Shown here piece by piece: positions 26,344 to 36,115 of a DNA stretch of 64,000 nucleotides (its first letter is position 1; the number at the start of each line of letters is the position of its first letter). The notes under the pieces are model-generated. The model ran no database searches. It was not told the DNA's origin and saw only the letters and a program-made list of their open reading frames with translations. The translations under genes were made by a program, and so were the position numbers. Source of the stretch: Pseudomonas sp. R5(2019) (lineage in GTDB: Bacteria; Pseudomonadota; Gammaproteobacteria; Pseudomonadales; Pseudomonadaceae); contig NZ_JAAAMT010000010.1 of the NCBI RefSeq assembly GCF_009905435.1, positions 83,960 through 147,959 on the forward strand, read 5' to 3'.

Positions 26344-27555
26344 ATGAGCGAGAGCGCATTCGCCGATCGCAGCGTGCAAAACTTGCTCGACACCGATTTA
26401 TACAAGCTGACGATGATGCAAGCGGTGCTGCACAACTACCCCAATGTGGACGTGGAATGGGAGTTGCGCTGCCGCAACGGCGAAGACCTTCGGCCTTATC
26501 TCGACGAAATCCGTCACCAGATCGAGCGCCTCAGCGAATTGAGCCTGAGCGCCGAGCAGCTGGAATTCCTGGAAACCATCCATTTCCTGAAGCCAGACTT
26601 CCTGCGCTTTCTCGGCCTGTTCCGCTTCAACCTGCGTTACCTGCATCTGGGCATTGAAGACGACCAGCTGTGCCTGCGCCTGCGTGGGCCATGGCTGCAT
26701 GTGATCCTGTTTGAAGTGCCGCTGCTGGCCATCATCACCGAAGTGCGCAACCGCTCCCGGTATGCCGATATCACGCTTGAACAGGTACGCGAGCAGCTGT
26801 ATCGCAAGTTCGACTGGCTCACCGCCAACGCCAGCCAGGACGAACTCAATGGCTTGCAGGTGGCTGATTTCGGCACCCGCCGGCGGTTTTCCTACCGGGT
26901 GCAGGAAGAAGTGGTCAGCGTGCTCAAGCACGACTTCCCGGGTCGCTTTGTCGGCACCAGCAACGTGCACCTGGCCCGCGAGATGAACATCAAGCCGCTG
27001 GGCACCATGGCCCATGAGTGGATCATGGCCCACCAGCAACTGGGCCCGCGGCTGATCGACAGCCAGATTGCCGCGCTCGACTGCTGGGTCCGGGAATACC
27101 GGGGGCTGCTGGGCATCGCCCTGACCGACACCCTCACCATGGATGCATTTCTGGGCGACTTCGACCTTTACTTTGCCAAGCTCTTCGACGGCCTGCGCCA
27201 TGACTCCGGCGACCCGGTGCGCTGGGCCGAAAAAGCCATCGCTCATTACAAGCACCTGGGCATCGACCCGATGACCAAGACCCTGGTGTTTTCCGATGGC
27301 CTGACCCTGCCCCGCTCACTGGAAATATTCCGCGCCCTGCACGGGCGCATCAATGTCAGTTTCGGCATTGGCACCCACCTGACCTGTGACATTCCGGGGG
27401 TGGCGCCCATGAGCATCGTGCTTAAAATGACCGACTGCAACGGCTCGCCGGTTGCCAAGATTTCCGATGAAGCGGCCAAGACCCAGTGTCGCGACCCCAA
27501 CTTCGTCGCCTACCTGCGCCATGTTTTCAAAGTTCCCGATTCTCCCAAGGAGTGA
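26344..27555 (+). CDS. pncB: Nicotinate phosphoribosyltransferase
   Basis: Converts nicotinate and PRPP to nicotinate mononucleotide in NAD salvage, 403 aa from ATG 26344. Family motifs: [18 protein letters not shown] at the N-terminus, [35 protein letters not shown] (region of the phosphorylated His) and the C-terminal [12 protein letters not shown]. It is 3 bp upstream of nadE with a shared ribosome site (AAGGAG), an operon that makes NAD from nicotinate. Confidence 0.96.
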   Translation: MSESAFADRSVQNLLDTDLYKLTMMQAVLHNYPNVDVEWELRCRNGEDLRPYLDEIRHQIERLSELSLSAEQLEFLETIHFLKPDFLRFLGLFRFNLRYLHLGIEDDQLCLRLRGPWLHVILFEVPLLAIITEVRNRSRYADITLEQVREQLYRKFDWLTANASQDELNGLQVADFGTRRRFSYRVQEEVVSVLKHDFPGRFVGTSNVHLAREMNIKPLGTMAHEWIMAHQQLGPRLIDSQIAALDCWVREYRGLLGIALTDTLTMDAFLGDFDLYFAKLFDGLRHDSGDPVRWAEKAIAHYKHLGIDPMTKTLVFSDGLTLPRSLEIFRALHGRINVSFGIGTHLTCDIPGVAPMSIVLKMTDCNGSPVAKISDEAAKTQCRDPNFVAYLRHVFKVPDSPKE

Positions 27556-27558
27556 ACC

Positions 27559-28386
27559 ATGCAAGCCGTACAGCAAGAGATTGCCCGCGCGCTCAATGTC
27601 CAGCCGCCCTTCGCCGATGCCCAGGCATTGCAGGCCGAGGTGGCCCGGCGCGTCGCGTTCATCCAGCAATGCCTGAAGAATGCCGGGCTCAAGACCCTGG
27701 TGCTGGGCATCAGTGGCGGGGTCGACTCACTGACCGCAGCCCTGCTGGCGCAACGCGCGGTCAAGGAACTGCGCGCCAGCACGGGCGATGGGGCTTACCG
27801 CTTTATCGCCGTGCGCCTGCCCTATCAAGTGCAGCACGATGAACACGACGCCCAGGCCTGCATCGACTTCATCGCCCCGGACGAATGTCACACCATCAAT
27901 ATCGGTCCGGCAGTCAAATCCCTGGCCACGGAAGTGAAGGCTCTGGATGGGCGTCACGAGGCCGCGGTGGACTTCGTGCTGGGCAACACCAAGGCGCGCA
28001 TGCGCATGGTCGCGCAATACACCGTCGCTGGCGCCTATCAAGGGCTGGTGATCGGTACCGATCATGCGGCTGAGGCGGTGATGGGCTTTTTCACCAAGTT
28101 CGGCGACGGCGCCTGCGACCTGGCCCCCTTGTCAGGCCTGGTGAAAAACCAGGTGCGCGCCATCGCCCGCAGCTTCGGGGCGCCGGAATCACTGGTAGAG
28201 AAAGTGCCGACCGCAGACCTTGAAGACCTGGCGCCGGGCAAACCGGACGAGGCCTCGCATGGGGTGACCTATGTGGAGATTGATGCGTTCCTGCACGGTG
28301 AACCGGTGCGCGAGGAAGCCTTCGAGATTATCGCCGGGACCTACCGCAAGACCCAGCACAAGCGTGAGTTGCCGTTTGCACCTTGA
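27559..28386 (+). CDS. nadE: NH3-dependent NAD+ synthetase
   Basis: Amidates nicotinic acid adenine dinucleotide to NAD using ammonia, 275 aa. The PP-loop ATP site [19 protein letters not shown] (about residues 52-70), the adenylate contacts [16 protein letters not shown] and [20 protein letters not shown], and [17 protein letters not shown] are all characteristic. There is no glutaminase domain, so it uses free ammonia, as in most proteobacteria. It is co-transcribed with pncB and ends at a strong hairpin. Confidence 0.97.
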   Translation: MQAVQQEIARALNVQPPFADAQALQAEVARRVAFIQQCLKNAGLKTLVLGISGGVDSLTAALLAQRAVKELRASTGDGAYRFIAVRLPYQVQHDEHDAQACIDFIAPDECHTINIGPAVKSLATEVKALDGRHEAAVDFVLGNTKARMRMVAQYTVAGAYQGLVIGTDHAAEAVMGFFTKFGDGACDLAPLSGLVKNQVRAIARSFGAPESLVEKVPTADLEDLAPGKPDEASHGVTYVEIDAFLHGEPVREEAFEIIAGTYRKTQHKRELPFAP

Positions 28387-28413
28387 TTGAATCAGGGCCT
28401 TTGGCAGAGCCCC

Positions 28414-28449
28414 ATTCGCGGCGGTCCGGCGGACCGCCGCGAATCTTTT
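28414..28449 (+). terminator. Terminator between nadE and azurin
   Basis: Perfect 14-bp stem, ATTCGCGGCGGTCC (28414-28427) with its complement (28431-28444), loop GGC, then CTTTTG. It ends nadE and, being symmetric, may also serve azurin, which is convergent. Confidence 0.88.
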
Positions 28450-28460
28450 GAGGCCGCCGA

Positions 28461-28907
28461 TTACTTCAGGGTAACCGTGCCTTTCATCATCGAGATGTGC
28501 CCCGGGAACGAGCAGAAGAAACCATACTTCTCGCCGGCGGCCAGCTTGGACACATCAAAGGTCACCGAATCTTTCTCTTTGCCGCCAATGATCTTGGTGT
28601 GCGCGATAACGCGTGCATCACCTTCCTTCAGGTAGCCCTTGTCGATACCGGCGCTCAAGCCGTCGGTCGCGATCGGCTGCATGTCAGCCTCTTTGCTCAG
28701 CACCCAGTTGTGGCCCATGACGTTTTTCGGCAGGGAACCCGAGTGTTCCAGGTTGACGGTAAAGGTCTTGCAGCTCTTGTCGATTTCGATGGCCTTGGTG
28801 TTGAAGGCCATCTGATCGGTGGAATCAACGGTTACCGCGCATTCAGCGGCCAGCAATTGACCACTGGCGACAGCCAGCACGGAAAACGCTATGACTTTGG
28901 CAAGCAT
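28461..28907 (-). CDS. azu: Azurin (periplasmic blue copper protein)
   Basis: Small electron carrier of about 129 residues after a 20-residue signal peptide ([20 protein letters not shown]). The mature protein starts [17 protein letters not shown]. Type-1 copper ligands are present: His in [10 protein letters not shown], Cys, His and Met in [14 protein letters not shown], and Gly in the loop. The Cys3-Cys26 disulfide pair is present (AECAV, DKSCKTF). Azurin passes electrons to nitrite reductase or peroxidase and is often ANR-regulated; an ANR-like box lies upstream. Confidence 0.97.
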   Translation of the reverse strand: MLAKVIAFSVLAVASGQLLAAECAVTVDSTDQMAFNTKAIEIDKSCKTFTVNLEHSGSLPKNVMGHNWVLSKEADMQPIATDGLSAGIDKGYLKEGDARVIAHTKIIGGKEKDSVTFDVSKLAAGEKYGFFCSFPGHISMMKGTVTLK

Positions 28908-28968
28908 GGTACATCTCCAAGCAGGGTTTTATTGGAATGAAAACTGCCCGAATCCTGAGCCGGTTCCA

Positions 28969-28982
28969 GTGACCTGCATCAA
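28969..28982 (-). promoter_or_regulatory. ANR/FNR-type box upstream of azu
   Basis: Minus strand TTGAT-GCAG-GTCAC: the first half is the exact TTGAT half-site and the second matches ATCAA at 3 of 5. The centre is 68 bp upstream of the azu start, which puts a start site at about 28934 if the box is at -41.5. ANR control of azurin is known in P. aeruginosa. Confidence 0.5.
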
Positions 28983-29090
28983 CGGTGTTCAAGCAGCGAG
29001 TTTGCCTCTATGGCCCCCATCAAGTTAACCAATCGGTCAATAATGCCTTGAGACACTATGATCAGACAACACCCGAACGGAGCGTCTGCC

Positions 29091-29180
29091 ATGCACCTCA
29101 ATAGTCTTTTCCGTAGCCTGCTCGCCGCCTATGCCTATGGCGCCTGCGGCAGCACCCACGAATTCACCCGGTCGGAATGA
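29091..29180 (+). CDS. Possible 29-aa small ORF
   Basis: ATG at 29091 with GGAG 10 bp upstream encodes MHLNSLFRSLLAAYAYGACG and nine more residues, then TGA. It could be a small hydrophobic peptide or a remnant of a longer gene. I recognise no family. It lies between azurin and the transglutaminase, otherwise gene-free. Its expression is unproven. Confidence 0.28.
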   Translation: MHLNSLFRSLLAAYAYGACGSTHEFTRSE

Positions 29181-29192
29181 CCGACCGATCTT

Positions 29193-30095
29193 TCACAGCA
29201 AGCCCTCCTCCGCCGGCATGACCGTGACCCGCACTTCCGGGTCATGGCTGCCGCCGCCCAGAATGATCCCACGCAACGGTGACACATCGGTGAAATCGCG
29301 CCCCCAGGCAAGGGTGATGTGTTCCAGTGCGGGCTGAATATTATTGGTCGGATCGAAATCCACCCAGCCAGCGGCCGGGCAATACACCGACACCCAGGCG
29401 TGCGAGGCATCGGCGCCGATCAGCCGTGGCTGCCCCGGCGGCGGCTGGGTCAGCAGGTAACCGCTGACATAGCGCGCCGCCAGCCCGCGCGAGCGCAGGC
29501 AGGCGAGCATCAAGTGGGCGAAATCCTGACAGACACCGCGCCGACGCTCCAGCACTTCGAGCAAGGGCGTGGCGACCTGAGTCGCCTCGGCATCGAAGGT
29601 GAACTCGCTGAAAATCTTTTCCATCAGCGCCCGGGCCCCCAGCAGCAACGGCCGACCGGGCGGGAAGCAGCTGTCGGAAAACTGCACGAAGCCCTTTTTC
29701 AAGTGCACATACGGCGATTCGAAGCGGTAACGGCATGCCTGCAAATGTTCCGGCAACATCGGCAAGCCGCTGAACGCCAGCGCATCACGAGTCGCCTCCC
29801 AGGCCGGCGAGGCATCGAAATCCACCGCTTTGCGCTCCAGCACTTCGACCCAAAGATGCGCGCTGACGCGCAGTTCGTCATGAGGGCGCTCGAAGGCCAG
29901 GCGGGTCAACGGGTTGCCGAACACGTCCAGCTCATCCAAACGACTGGAGGGCTGGGGGCTGATCTGCAACTGTTGCTTGGCGCACTGCTGCCAGTCGCAG
30001 GCCCGCGGCCATAAATGCGCCAGCTGCTGCGCCAGCGACACCGGGCTGTCGTAGTGGTAATGGGTGTCGTGAATAATCTGGTAATGGGCGCTCAT
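29193..30095 (-). CDS. Transglutaminase-like protein
   Basis: Predicted cysteine protease/transglutaminase-fold protein, 300 aa. An N-terminal domain of the bacterial transglutaminase-like type (YQIIHDTHYHYDSPVSLAQQ) precedes the core, which has the catalytic Cys (ERRRGVCQDFAHLML), His (ADASHAWVSVYCP) and Asp (GWVDFDPTNN) triad. It overlaps or nearly abuts the upstream ATP-grasp gene (3 bp) and is probably co-expressed. No experimentally proven function is known to me for this family. Confidence 0.9.
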   Translation of the reverse strand: MSAHYQIIHDTHYHYDSPVSLAQQLAHLWPRACDWQQCAKQQLQISPQPSSRLDELDVFGNPLTRLAFERPHDELRVSAHLWVEVLERKAVDFDASPAWEATRDALAFSGLPMLPEHLQACRYRFESPYVHLKKGFVQFSDSCFPPGRPLLLGARALMEKIFSEFTFDAEATQVATPLLEVLERRRGVCQDFAHLMLACLRSRGLAARYVSGYLLTQPPPGQPRLIGADASHAWVSVYCPAAGWVDFDPTNNIQPALEHITLAWGRDFTDVSPLRGIILGGGSHDPEVRVTVMPAEEGLL

Positions 30096-30098
30096 GGT

Positions 30099-32585
30099 TC
30101 AGACCGATACGGTTTGCTGACTGACATCGTCGACGTGGGCGAAATGGCGCAAGCCCAAACGGTCAGAGACCTGATTGCTGGCGTCGGAGATGGTCTGCAG
30201 CAGGTCGGCCAGGCCGTCGAGCACCGCGCGCACGCTGGGGGCGCCGAACAGCGGGTTTTCCAGGCTACCCAGGTCGAAATGCCCGAGACGCTCGGCGAGC
30301 ATGGCCATGCCCGGCTCGCGGGGCGAGCCGAACGCTTTGTTCAGGCGCGCCAGCGAGCGAGTCACCAGCTTGAGCTGGAACAGCACGGCGTGGGGGTTTT
30401 GCTCGTCGAGCAGAAGCAGGTCGAGCACCGGAATCAGCTGCGGCACTGCCAGATAACGTGAGCGGTAGGTGATGCTGCTGTTACCCAGCTCCAGCAGCCA
30501 CTCGAGCCCGGCCTGGTCGAACACGGCTACGCCGCGCAGAAAGCCGGCCAGGCTGCCGCTGAGAAACTGCAGGCGCTCGATGCGCCGCCCGGTCATCAAA
30601 AAGCGCCAGCCCTCGTCACGGGTCATGTCGTCCAGGGCGAACCCGGACAGCGCCGCCAGCGACATCACCAGGCGGTTGAGAAAGTCCAGCAATTCGCCAA
30701 AGTCCGACTCGTCGGCCTCCAGCGCGCTGGCTTCGCGTTGCAGTTCGACCAGTGCCTGCCAGTTTTCCCGCGACAGCTTGCCGCGCACCTGCGAGGCCGC
30801 CCATTGCAGCCGCTGCAGATTGGCGCGCAGGCTGAAGGCCCAGTCCTCACCCAGCAGGGCCGCCATCAGCCGCTCCGGCAAGGTGCCCTCTTCGGGCAAC
30901 AGCGACAGGCTTTCAGCAAGTTCGACAGCCGCCTGCAACGCCAACGGATCATCGCCATCGACATAGCGCGCGAGGATGATCCGCAGCAAACGCGCCAAGC
31001 CATCACAGCGCTCGCAATAGCGGCCGAACCAGAACAGGTTTTCCACCACCCGTGACGGCAAGTAAGGGTCCCGGCGAATCAGGTCGCGCACGCCCAGCGT
31101 GCACTGGGCACGCCATTGGTCACCGACTGGTGCGGCATCGCCGAGAATCCAGGTGTCCTTGCTGGCACCACCGCGCTGCATCGACACCACTTCGGCATCG
31201 GCTTGCGCCGCAACCCGCGTCAGCCCGCCGTGCAGCACCCGATAGCCATCGGCGCTGGCCACGGCGTACACCCGCATGCCGATGGCCCGCGGTTGCAGTT
31301 GGCCTTTTTCGGACTGCCAAACTGGCGCCTGGGACAACTGCGCCAGGGCTTGAGCGACATAGGCGTAGGGGCGCGCCTGGATGCGCCCGGCCAAAGCCTG
31401 GCGCTGTTTGTCGTCCAGATCGCGGCCGAACACCGGCATAAAGCTCTGGGACGGGAATGCCGGTTTGATCAGCAGCTCCGGCAGTTTTTCCAGCGCCTGG
31501 GCCAGCACCGGGGCTTCGCCGCACCACCAGGTGGCAATCGTGGGCAGGATCAACTCTTCGCCAAACAACTTCTCGTTGATGGTCGGCAAAAAACCGAGCA
31601 GGCCAGGTGATTCGAGCACACCGCTACCCAACGCGTTGGCCACCAGCACCCGCCCCTGCCGCACGGCCTGCAGCAAACCGGGCACGCCCAGTGCCGAGTC
31701 GGTGCGTAGCTCCAGCGGGTCGCAAAAATCATCGTCGAGCCGGCGCATGATCGCATGCACCCGACGCAAGCCGGTGAGGGTCTTGAGGTAAACCGTGGCG
31801 TCGCGCACGGTCAGGTCACCGCCCTCGACCAGCGGGTAGCCCAGCTGACGCGCCAGGTACAAGTGCTCGAAATAGCTCTCGTTGAAACGCCCTGGAGTCA
31901 GCAGCACCACCAGCGGCGGCTCGTTATCGACAGGCGCCAGACGCACGAGGGTTTCTTGCAGCGTGCGGAAATAGCTGGCCAGGTGTTGCACGCGCAAGTC
32001 GCGGTAAAGATCAGGCAAGGCCCGGGAGACGATGGTGCGATTCTCCAGCGCATAACCGGCACCCGACGGTGCCTGGGTGCGGTCGGCGGTGACCCACCAG
32101 CGCCCATCCGGGGCGCGCGCCAGGTCCACGGCGTACACATGCAGAAAGGTCCCGTCGGGCGGCGTGATGCCCTGGCACGGCCAGAGATAGTTGTTGTGGC
32201 CATAGACCAGCTCGGCTGGCAACAGGCCATCGGCAATCAGCTGCTGCGGCCCGTAGATATCGGCCAATACGCTATTGAGCAATTGCGCGCGCTGGGCAAT
32301 GCCCGCGGAAATCTGCCGCCATTCTTCGGCGGGTATAAGGTGCGGCAGCAGGTCCAGTTCCCACGGCCGGTCGGCGCCCTTGGGGTCGGCGTAGACGTTG
32401 TAGGTCACGCCGTTTTCCTGGATCTGCCGGGCCAACAGCGCCTGGCGCTGGGCAATCAGCGCCGGGCCGCTGCGCTGCAGCTGTTCGAACATCCGCCGCC
32501 AGTGCGGTCGCAAGGCGCCGCTGGCGTCGAGCATTTCATGATAGGTGCCCGCGTTCAGCGGGTAGTGATCCAGCAGGTCAGCCAT
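30099..32585 (-). CDS. Circularly permuted ATP-grasp / alpha-E fusion protein
   Basis: Very likely a peptide ligase-like enzyme, 828 aa from ATG 32585; an alternative TTG start at 32597 exists. The N-terminal half (about residues 1-470) has the permuted ATP-grasp pattern (RTIVSRALPDLYRDLRVQHL; GRFNESYFEHLYLARQLGYP; and LGSGVLESPGLLGFLP, then NEKLFGEELILPTI). The C-terminal 300 residues are the alpha-E helical domain (RVVENLFWFGRYCERCDGLA). These two domains occur as separate proteins in many genomes and are fused here. The ATP-grasp and the neighbouring transglutaminases form a genome-predicted amide-bond-forming system with no known product. Confidence 0.9.
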   Translation of the reverse strand: MADLLDHYPLNAGTYHEMLDASGALRPHWRRMFEQLQRSGPALIAQRQALLARQIQENGVTYNVYADPKGADRPWELDLLPHLIPAEEWRQISAGIAQRAQLLNSVLADIYGPQQLIADGLLPAELVYGHNNYLWPCQGITPPDGTFLHVYAVDLARAPDGRWWVTADRTQAPSGAGYALENRTIVSRALPDLYRDLRVQHLASYFRTLQETLVRLAPVDNEPPLVVLLTPGRFNESYFEHLYLARQLGYPLVEGGDLTVRDATVYLKTLTGLRRVHAIMRRLDDDFCDPLELRTDSALGVPGLLQAVRQGRVLVANALGSGVLESPGLLGFLPTINEKLFGEELILPTIATWWCGEAPVLAQALEKLPELLIKPAFPSQSFMPVFGRDLDDKQRQALAGRIQARPYAYVAQALAQLSQAPVWQSEKGQLQPRAIGMRVYAVASADGYRVLHGGLTRVAAQADAEVVSMQRGGASKDTWILGDAAPVGDQWRAQCTLGVRDLIRRDPYLPSRVVENLFWFGRYCERCDGLARLLRIILARYVDGDDPLALQAAVELAESLSLLPEEGTLPERLMAALLGEDWAFSLRANLQRLQWAASQVRGKLSRENWQALVELQREASALEADESDFGELLDFLNRLVMSLAALSGFALDDMTRDEGWRFLMTGRRIERLQFLSGSLAGFLRGVAVFDQAGLEWLLELGNSSITYRSRYLAVPQLIPVLDLLLLDEQNPHAVLFQLKLVTRSLARLNKAFGSPREPGMAMLAERLGHFDLGSLENPLFGAPSVRAVLDGLADLLQTISDASNQVSDRLGLRHFAHVDDVSQQTVSV

Positions 32586-32660
32586 AGAAATGCTCAATAA
32601 CGGCGGTAGCGCTCAGAGTACCGCACTCCGATGACGGTCGGAATGCGGCCACCTCCTTCC

Positions 32661-35600
32661 TTAGTACCAACGAAGGTCCAGCGTCATCGGCATTTCGTCG
32701 TTGATCCGCAGCGGGACAACGGTCTGCTGCCCGGGTGTGTGCCCGAGGCGGAAGAAGCGCGCCAGGCGGCGGCTCTCGGCCTCGTTGGCATTGACCGGGA
32801 AGGTGTCGTAGTTACGCCCGCCCGGGTGCGCAACGTGGTACTGACAGCCACCCAGCGAACGCTGCATCCAGGTGTCGAGCACATCGAACACCAGAGGTGC
32901 ATGCACCGGGATGGTCGGTTGCAGGCAGCTGGCCGGCTGCCAGGCGCGATAACGCACGCCGGCCACATACTCACCCACCTTGCCGGTCGGCTGCAGCGGT
33001 ACCGGGACCCCATTGCAGGTCAGTTGATAACGCTGTGGCGACAACCCGCGGACCTTGACCTGCATGCGCTCAAGCGACGAATCCACATAACGCACGGCAC
33101 CGCCGGCGCTGCCCTCCTCGCCCAGTACATGCCAGGGCTCCAGCGCCTGGCGCAGCTCCAGTTCGATCCCGGCGACGGCGTAGTCGCCGACCTTGGGGAA
33201 ACGAAACTCCAGGTGCGGCGCGAACCATTCAGCCTGCAGCGGATAACCGGCCGCATTGAGCTCATTGATCACGTCGGAAAAATCCTGCTCGATGAAATGC
33301 GCCAGCATGAAGCGGTCGTGCAGCTCGGTGCCCCAGCGGGCGAGCTTGGCTGGCGCGTAAGGCTCACGCCAGAAGCGCGCCACCAGCGCCCGTAACAGCA
33401 GTTGCTGAACCAGGCTCATGCGCGCATGAGGGGGCATTTCGAAGGCGCGCAATTCCAGCAGGCCGAGCCGGCCGGAAGCGCTGTCGGGCGAGTACAGCTT
33501 GTCGATGCAGAACTCGGCCCGGTGGGTGTTGCCGGTGACATCGATCAGCAGGTTGCGCAACAACCGGTCCACCCGCCAGGGCGGGCAGTCCTGACCGACC
33601 GGCGGGAATTGCGAGAAGGCCACTTCCAGCTCGTAGAGCGAGTCGTTGCGTGCCTCGTCGACCCGTGGCGCCTGGGACGTCGGGCCGATAAACAAGCCGG
33701 AAAACAGGTACGACAAGGAGGGATGGTTGTGCCAATAGCTGATCAGGCTGCGCAGCACGTCTGGCCGACGCAGGAACGGCGAGTCCGCAGGCGTCGCGCC
33801 GCCGAGCACGAAGTGGTTACCGCCACCGGTGCCGGTGTGACGGCCATCGACCATGAATTTTTCGCTGCTCAGGCGCGTCAGGCGGGCCTGGTCGTAGAGG
33901 AACTCGGTGCGCTCGACCAGTTCATCCCAGCTTGACGAAGGCTGCACGTTCACTTCGATCACACCCGGGTCGGGCGTGACCTTGAAGTTGGCCAGCCGCG
34001 GGTCCGACGGCGGCTCGTAGCCCTCAAGCAGCACCCGGCAATCAAGCTCCCGGGCAGTCGCTTCGACCGTGGCGACCAGTTCCAGATAATCTTCCAGCCG
34101 CTCCAGCGGTGGCATGAACAGGTACAGCCGCCCGTCCCGTGCTTCGGCGCACAGTGCGGTGCGGGTCAGCCAGTCAGCCGACTGATCGACCTTGGGCACC
34201 CGTTCTTCTGAATCGACACCGGCACTTGCGCCCAGCAGCTGCTCTCGAGCAGGCAACGGCGCGAATGTCTGGTTCTGATCGACCGGGTGGACAAAAGGGT
34301 ATTCCGCCGCTGACACCCAGGGCTGCGACGCCAGTGGCAAGCGATAGCCCAATGGCGAATCGCCCGGCACCAACCGGCAGTGGCGATCGCGCAGATACCA
34401 GCGGCCACTCTGCCAGCGTTCACCACTGGCCGTGCGCGCCAGCGGCAGGACCTGGCCGATGACCTTGTCCAGCCCCTGGGCGAAGACCTTGCGCAGTCGC
34501 TGGCGCTCCAGTTCGTCTTCCAGTCGTGAGTCTTGCGCGGTGACGTTGACCGGCAGGTTGCCCTCGCGCCAGAGGTAGTAGAAGTTGTCTTCGTAGGCGG
34601 GGAACACATAGCGGGCCGGCAATTTCAGGCGCTCGGCGACACTGGCCAGAAAGCGCCCGGCCAGCTCGGCGTCGGCACCGTAACTTTGGGTTTCATCGGC
34701 GATCAGCGCAGTGTTTTGCCAGACCGGCTGCCCGTCGCGGCGCCAGAAGCAGTTAAGCGACCAGCGTGGCAGTTGTTCGCCGGGGTACCACTTGCCCTGG
34801 CCAAAATGTACCAAGCCCTTGGGCGCATAGCGTTTGCGCAGGCGCTCGAACAGCTCGGCCGACAAGCGACGCTTGTCGTCGCCCAGGGCCGCGGTGTTCC
34901 ACTGGGCGCCGTCGGGGTCGTCGATCGAGACGAAGGTCGGTTCGCCGCCCATGGTCAGGCGCACGTCGTGCTTGAGCAGGTCGCCGTCGATCTGCCGACC
35001 CAGGGCAACAATCGCCGCCCACTGCTCTTCGCTATAGGGTTTGGTGACGCGGGGCGCTTCCCACAGCCGCTCCACCGCCATCTCATGGGAGAACTCACAT
35101 TCGCACGGCTCAACCAGGCCGGTGATGGGCGCCGCGGAAGTAGGATCGGGGCTGCAAGCCAGTGGGATATGCCCTTCGCCGGCGAACAGCCCGGAGGTGG
35201 CGTCCAGGCCAATCCAGCCGGCACCCGGCAGGTAAACCTCGCACCACGCATGCAGGTCAGTGAAATCCACTTCGGTGCCCGATGGCCCGTCGAGGGCTTT
35301 CACATCGGCTGTCAGCTGGATCAGGTAGCCGGAAACGAATCGCGCTGCCAGGCCCAGGTGACGCAACAGTTGCACCAGCAACCAGGCGGAATCACGGCAA
35401 GAGCCTGAGGCATTCTCCAACGTCTCTTCAGGCGTTTGTACACCCGGCTCCATGCGGATCAGGTAACGAATGTCTTCGCTGAGGCGCTGGTTGAGGGCGA
35501 CGAGGAAATCGACGCTGGCGGTCGGCTTGCGATCGATGGCAGCCAGGTAGTCGGCGAATTTCGGCGTCAGCGGTAGCTGCTCCAGGTAAGGCGCCAGCTC

Positions 35601-35936
35601 ATGCTTTTCATCGCGCCCGTAGCTGAACGGGATTTTTTCGGCGTAAGGCTCAAGGAAAAAGTCGAACGGGTTGAACACCGCCATTTCGGCGACCAGGTCG
35701 ACTTCGATGCGCAGCTCTTCGGTTTTTTCCGGAAAGACCAACCGGGCGAGGTAGTTGCTCTGCGGGTCTTGTTGCCAGTTGATGAAATGTTGCTCGGGCA
35801 ACACTTTCAAGGAATAGGACAGAACCCGCGTGCGGCTGTGCGCAGCGGGGCGCAAGCGAACAATTTGCGGGCCGAGCTCCACGGCGCGGTCATAGCGGTA
35901 ATGCGTGACGTGATGCAATGCGACATGAATCGACAC
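32661..35936 (-). CDS. Transglutaminase with C-terminal DUF2126
   Basis: Large two-part protein, 1091 aa. The GTG start at 35936 is preferred because AGGAGG lies 6 bp upstream and the first residues SIHVALHHVTHYRYDRAVEL match the transglutaminase-like N-domain; the reading frame continues 63 codons upstream without merit. The core has Cys (GSCRDSAWLLVQL), His (DLHAWCEVYLPG) and Asp (GLDATSGLFAGEG). The C-terminal approx. 650 residues are DUF2126, which includes YVFPAYEDNFYYLWREGNLP and HTGTGGGNHFVLGG. This is the third member of the cassette with 29193-32585. Confidence 0.9.
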   Translation of the reverse strand: MSIHVALHHVTHYRYDRAVELGPQIVRLRPAAHSRTRVLSYSLKVLPEQHFINWQQDPQSNYLARLVFPEKTEELRIEVDLVAEMAVFNPFDFFLEPYAEKIPFSYGRDEKHELAPYLEQLPLTPKFADYLAAIDRKPTASVDFLVALNQRLSEDIRYLIRMEPGVQTPEETLENASGSCRDSAWLLVQLLRHLGLAARFVSGYLIQLTADVKALDGPSGTEVDFTDLHAWCEVYLPGAGWIGLDATSGLFAGEGHIPLACSPDPTSAAPITGLVEPCECEFSHEMAVERLWEAPRVTKPYSEEQWAAIVALGRQIDGDLLKHDVRLTMGGEPTFVSIDDPDGAQWNTAALGDDKRRLSAELFERLRKRYAPKGLVHFGQGKWYPGEQLPRWSLNCFWRRDGQPVWQNTALIADETQSYGADAELAGRFLASVAERLKLPARYVFPAYEDNFYYLWREGNLPVNVTAQDSRLEDELERQRLRKVFAQGLDKVIGQVLPLARTASGERWQSGRWYLRDRHCRLVPGDSPLGYRLPLASQPWVSAAEYPFVHPVDQNQTFAPLPAREQLLGASAGVDSEERVPKVDQSADWLTRTALCAEARDGRLYLFMPPLERLEDYLELVATVEATARELDCRVLLEGYEPPSDPRLANFKVTPDPGVIEVNVQPSSSWDELVERTEFLYDQARLTRLSSEKFMVDGRHTGTGGGNHFVLGGATPADSPFLRRPDVLRSLISYWHNHPSLSYLFSGLFIGPTSQAPRVDEARNDSLYELEVAFSQFPPVGQDCPPWRVDRLLRNLLIDVTGNTHRAEFCIDKLYSPDSASGRLGLLELRAFEMPPHARMSLVQQLLLRALVARFWREPYAPAKLARWGTELHDRFMLAHFIEQDFSDVINELNAAGYPLQAEWFAPHLEFRFPKVGDYAVAGIELELRQALEPWHVLGEEGSAGGAVRYVDSSLERMQVKVRGLSPQRYQLTCNGVPVPLQPTGKVGEYVAGVRYRAWQPASCLQPTIPVHAPLVFDVLDTWMQRSLGGCQYHVAHPGGRNYDTFPVNANEAESRRLARFFRLGHTPGQQTVVPLRINDEMPMTLDLRWY

Positions 35937-36115
35937 GGCGTGCCTCCTGCGAACCCCGAATGATAGCCAAATCGCGCAAGACTTGTGCCATGTAGCGCGG
36001 CTTGGCAATTCCTTGCCAATCGGGCACGGCGGCGCACTGAAACTGCACGCGGCCGAACCTGCGGTGCAAGAGTTGCACAGAATTGAAGCGATCGGGGAAG
36101 TTCGTGGGGACCCGG

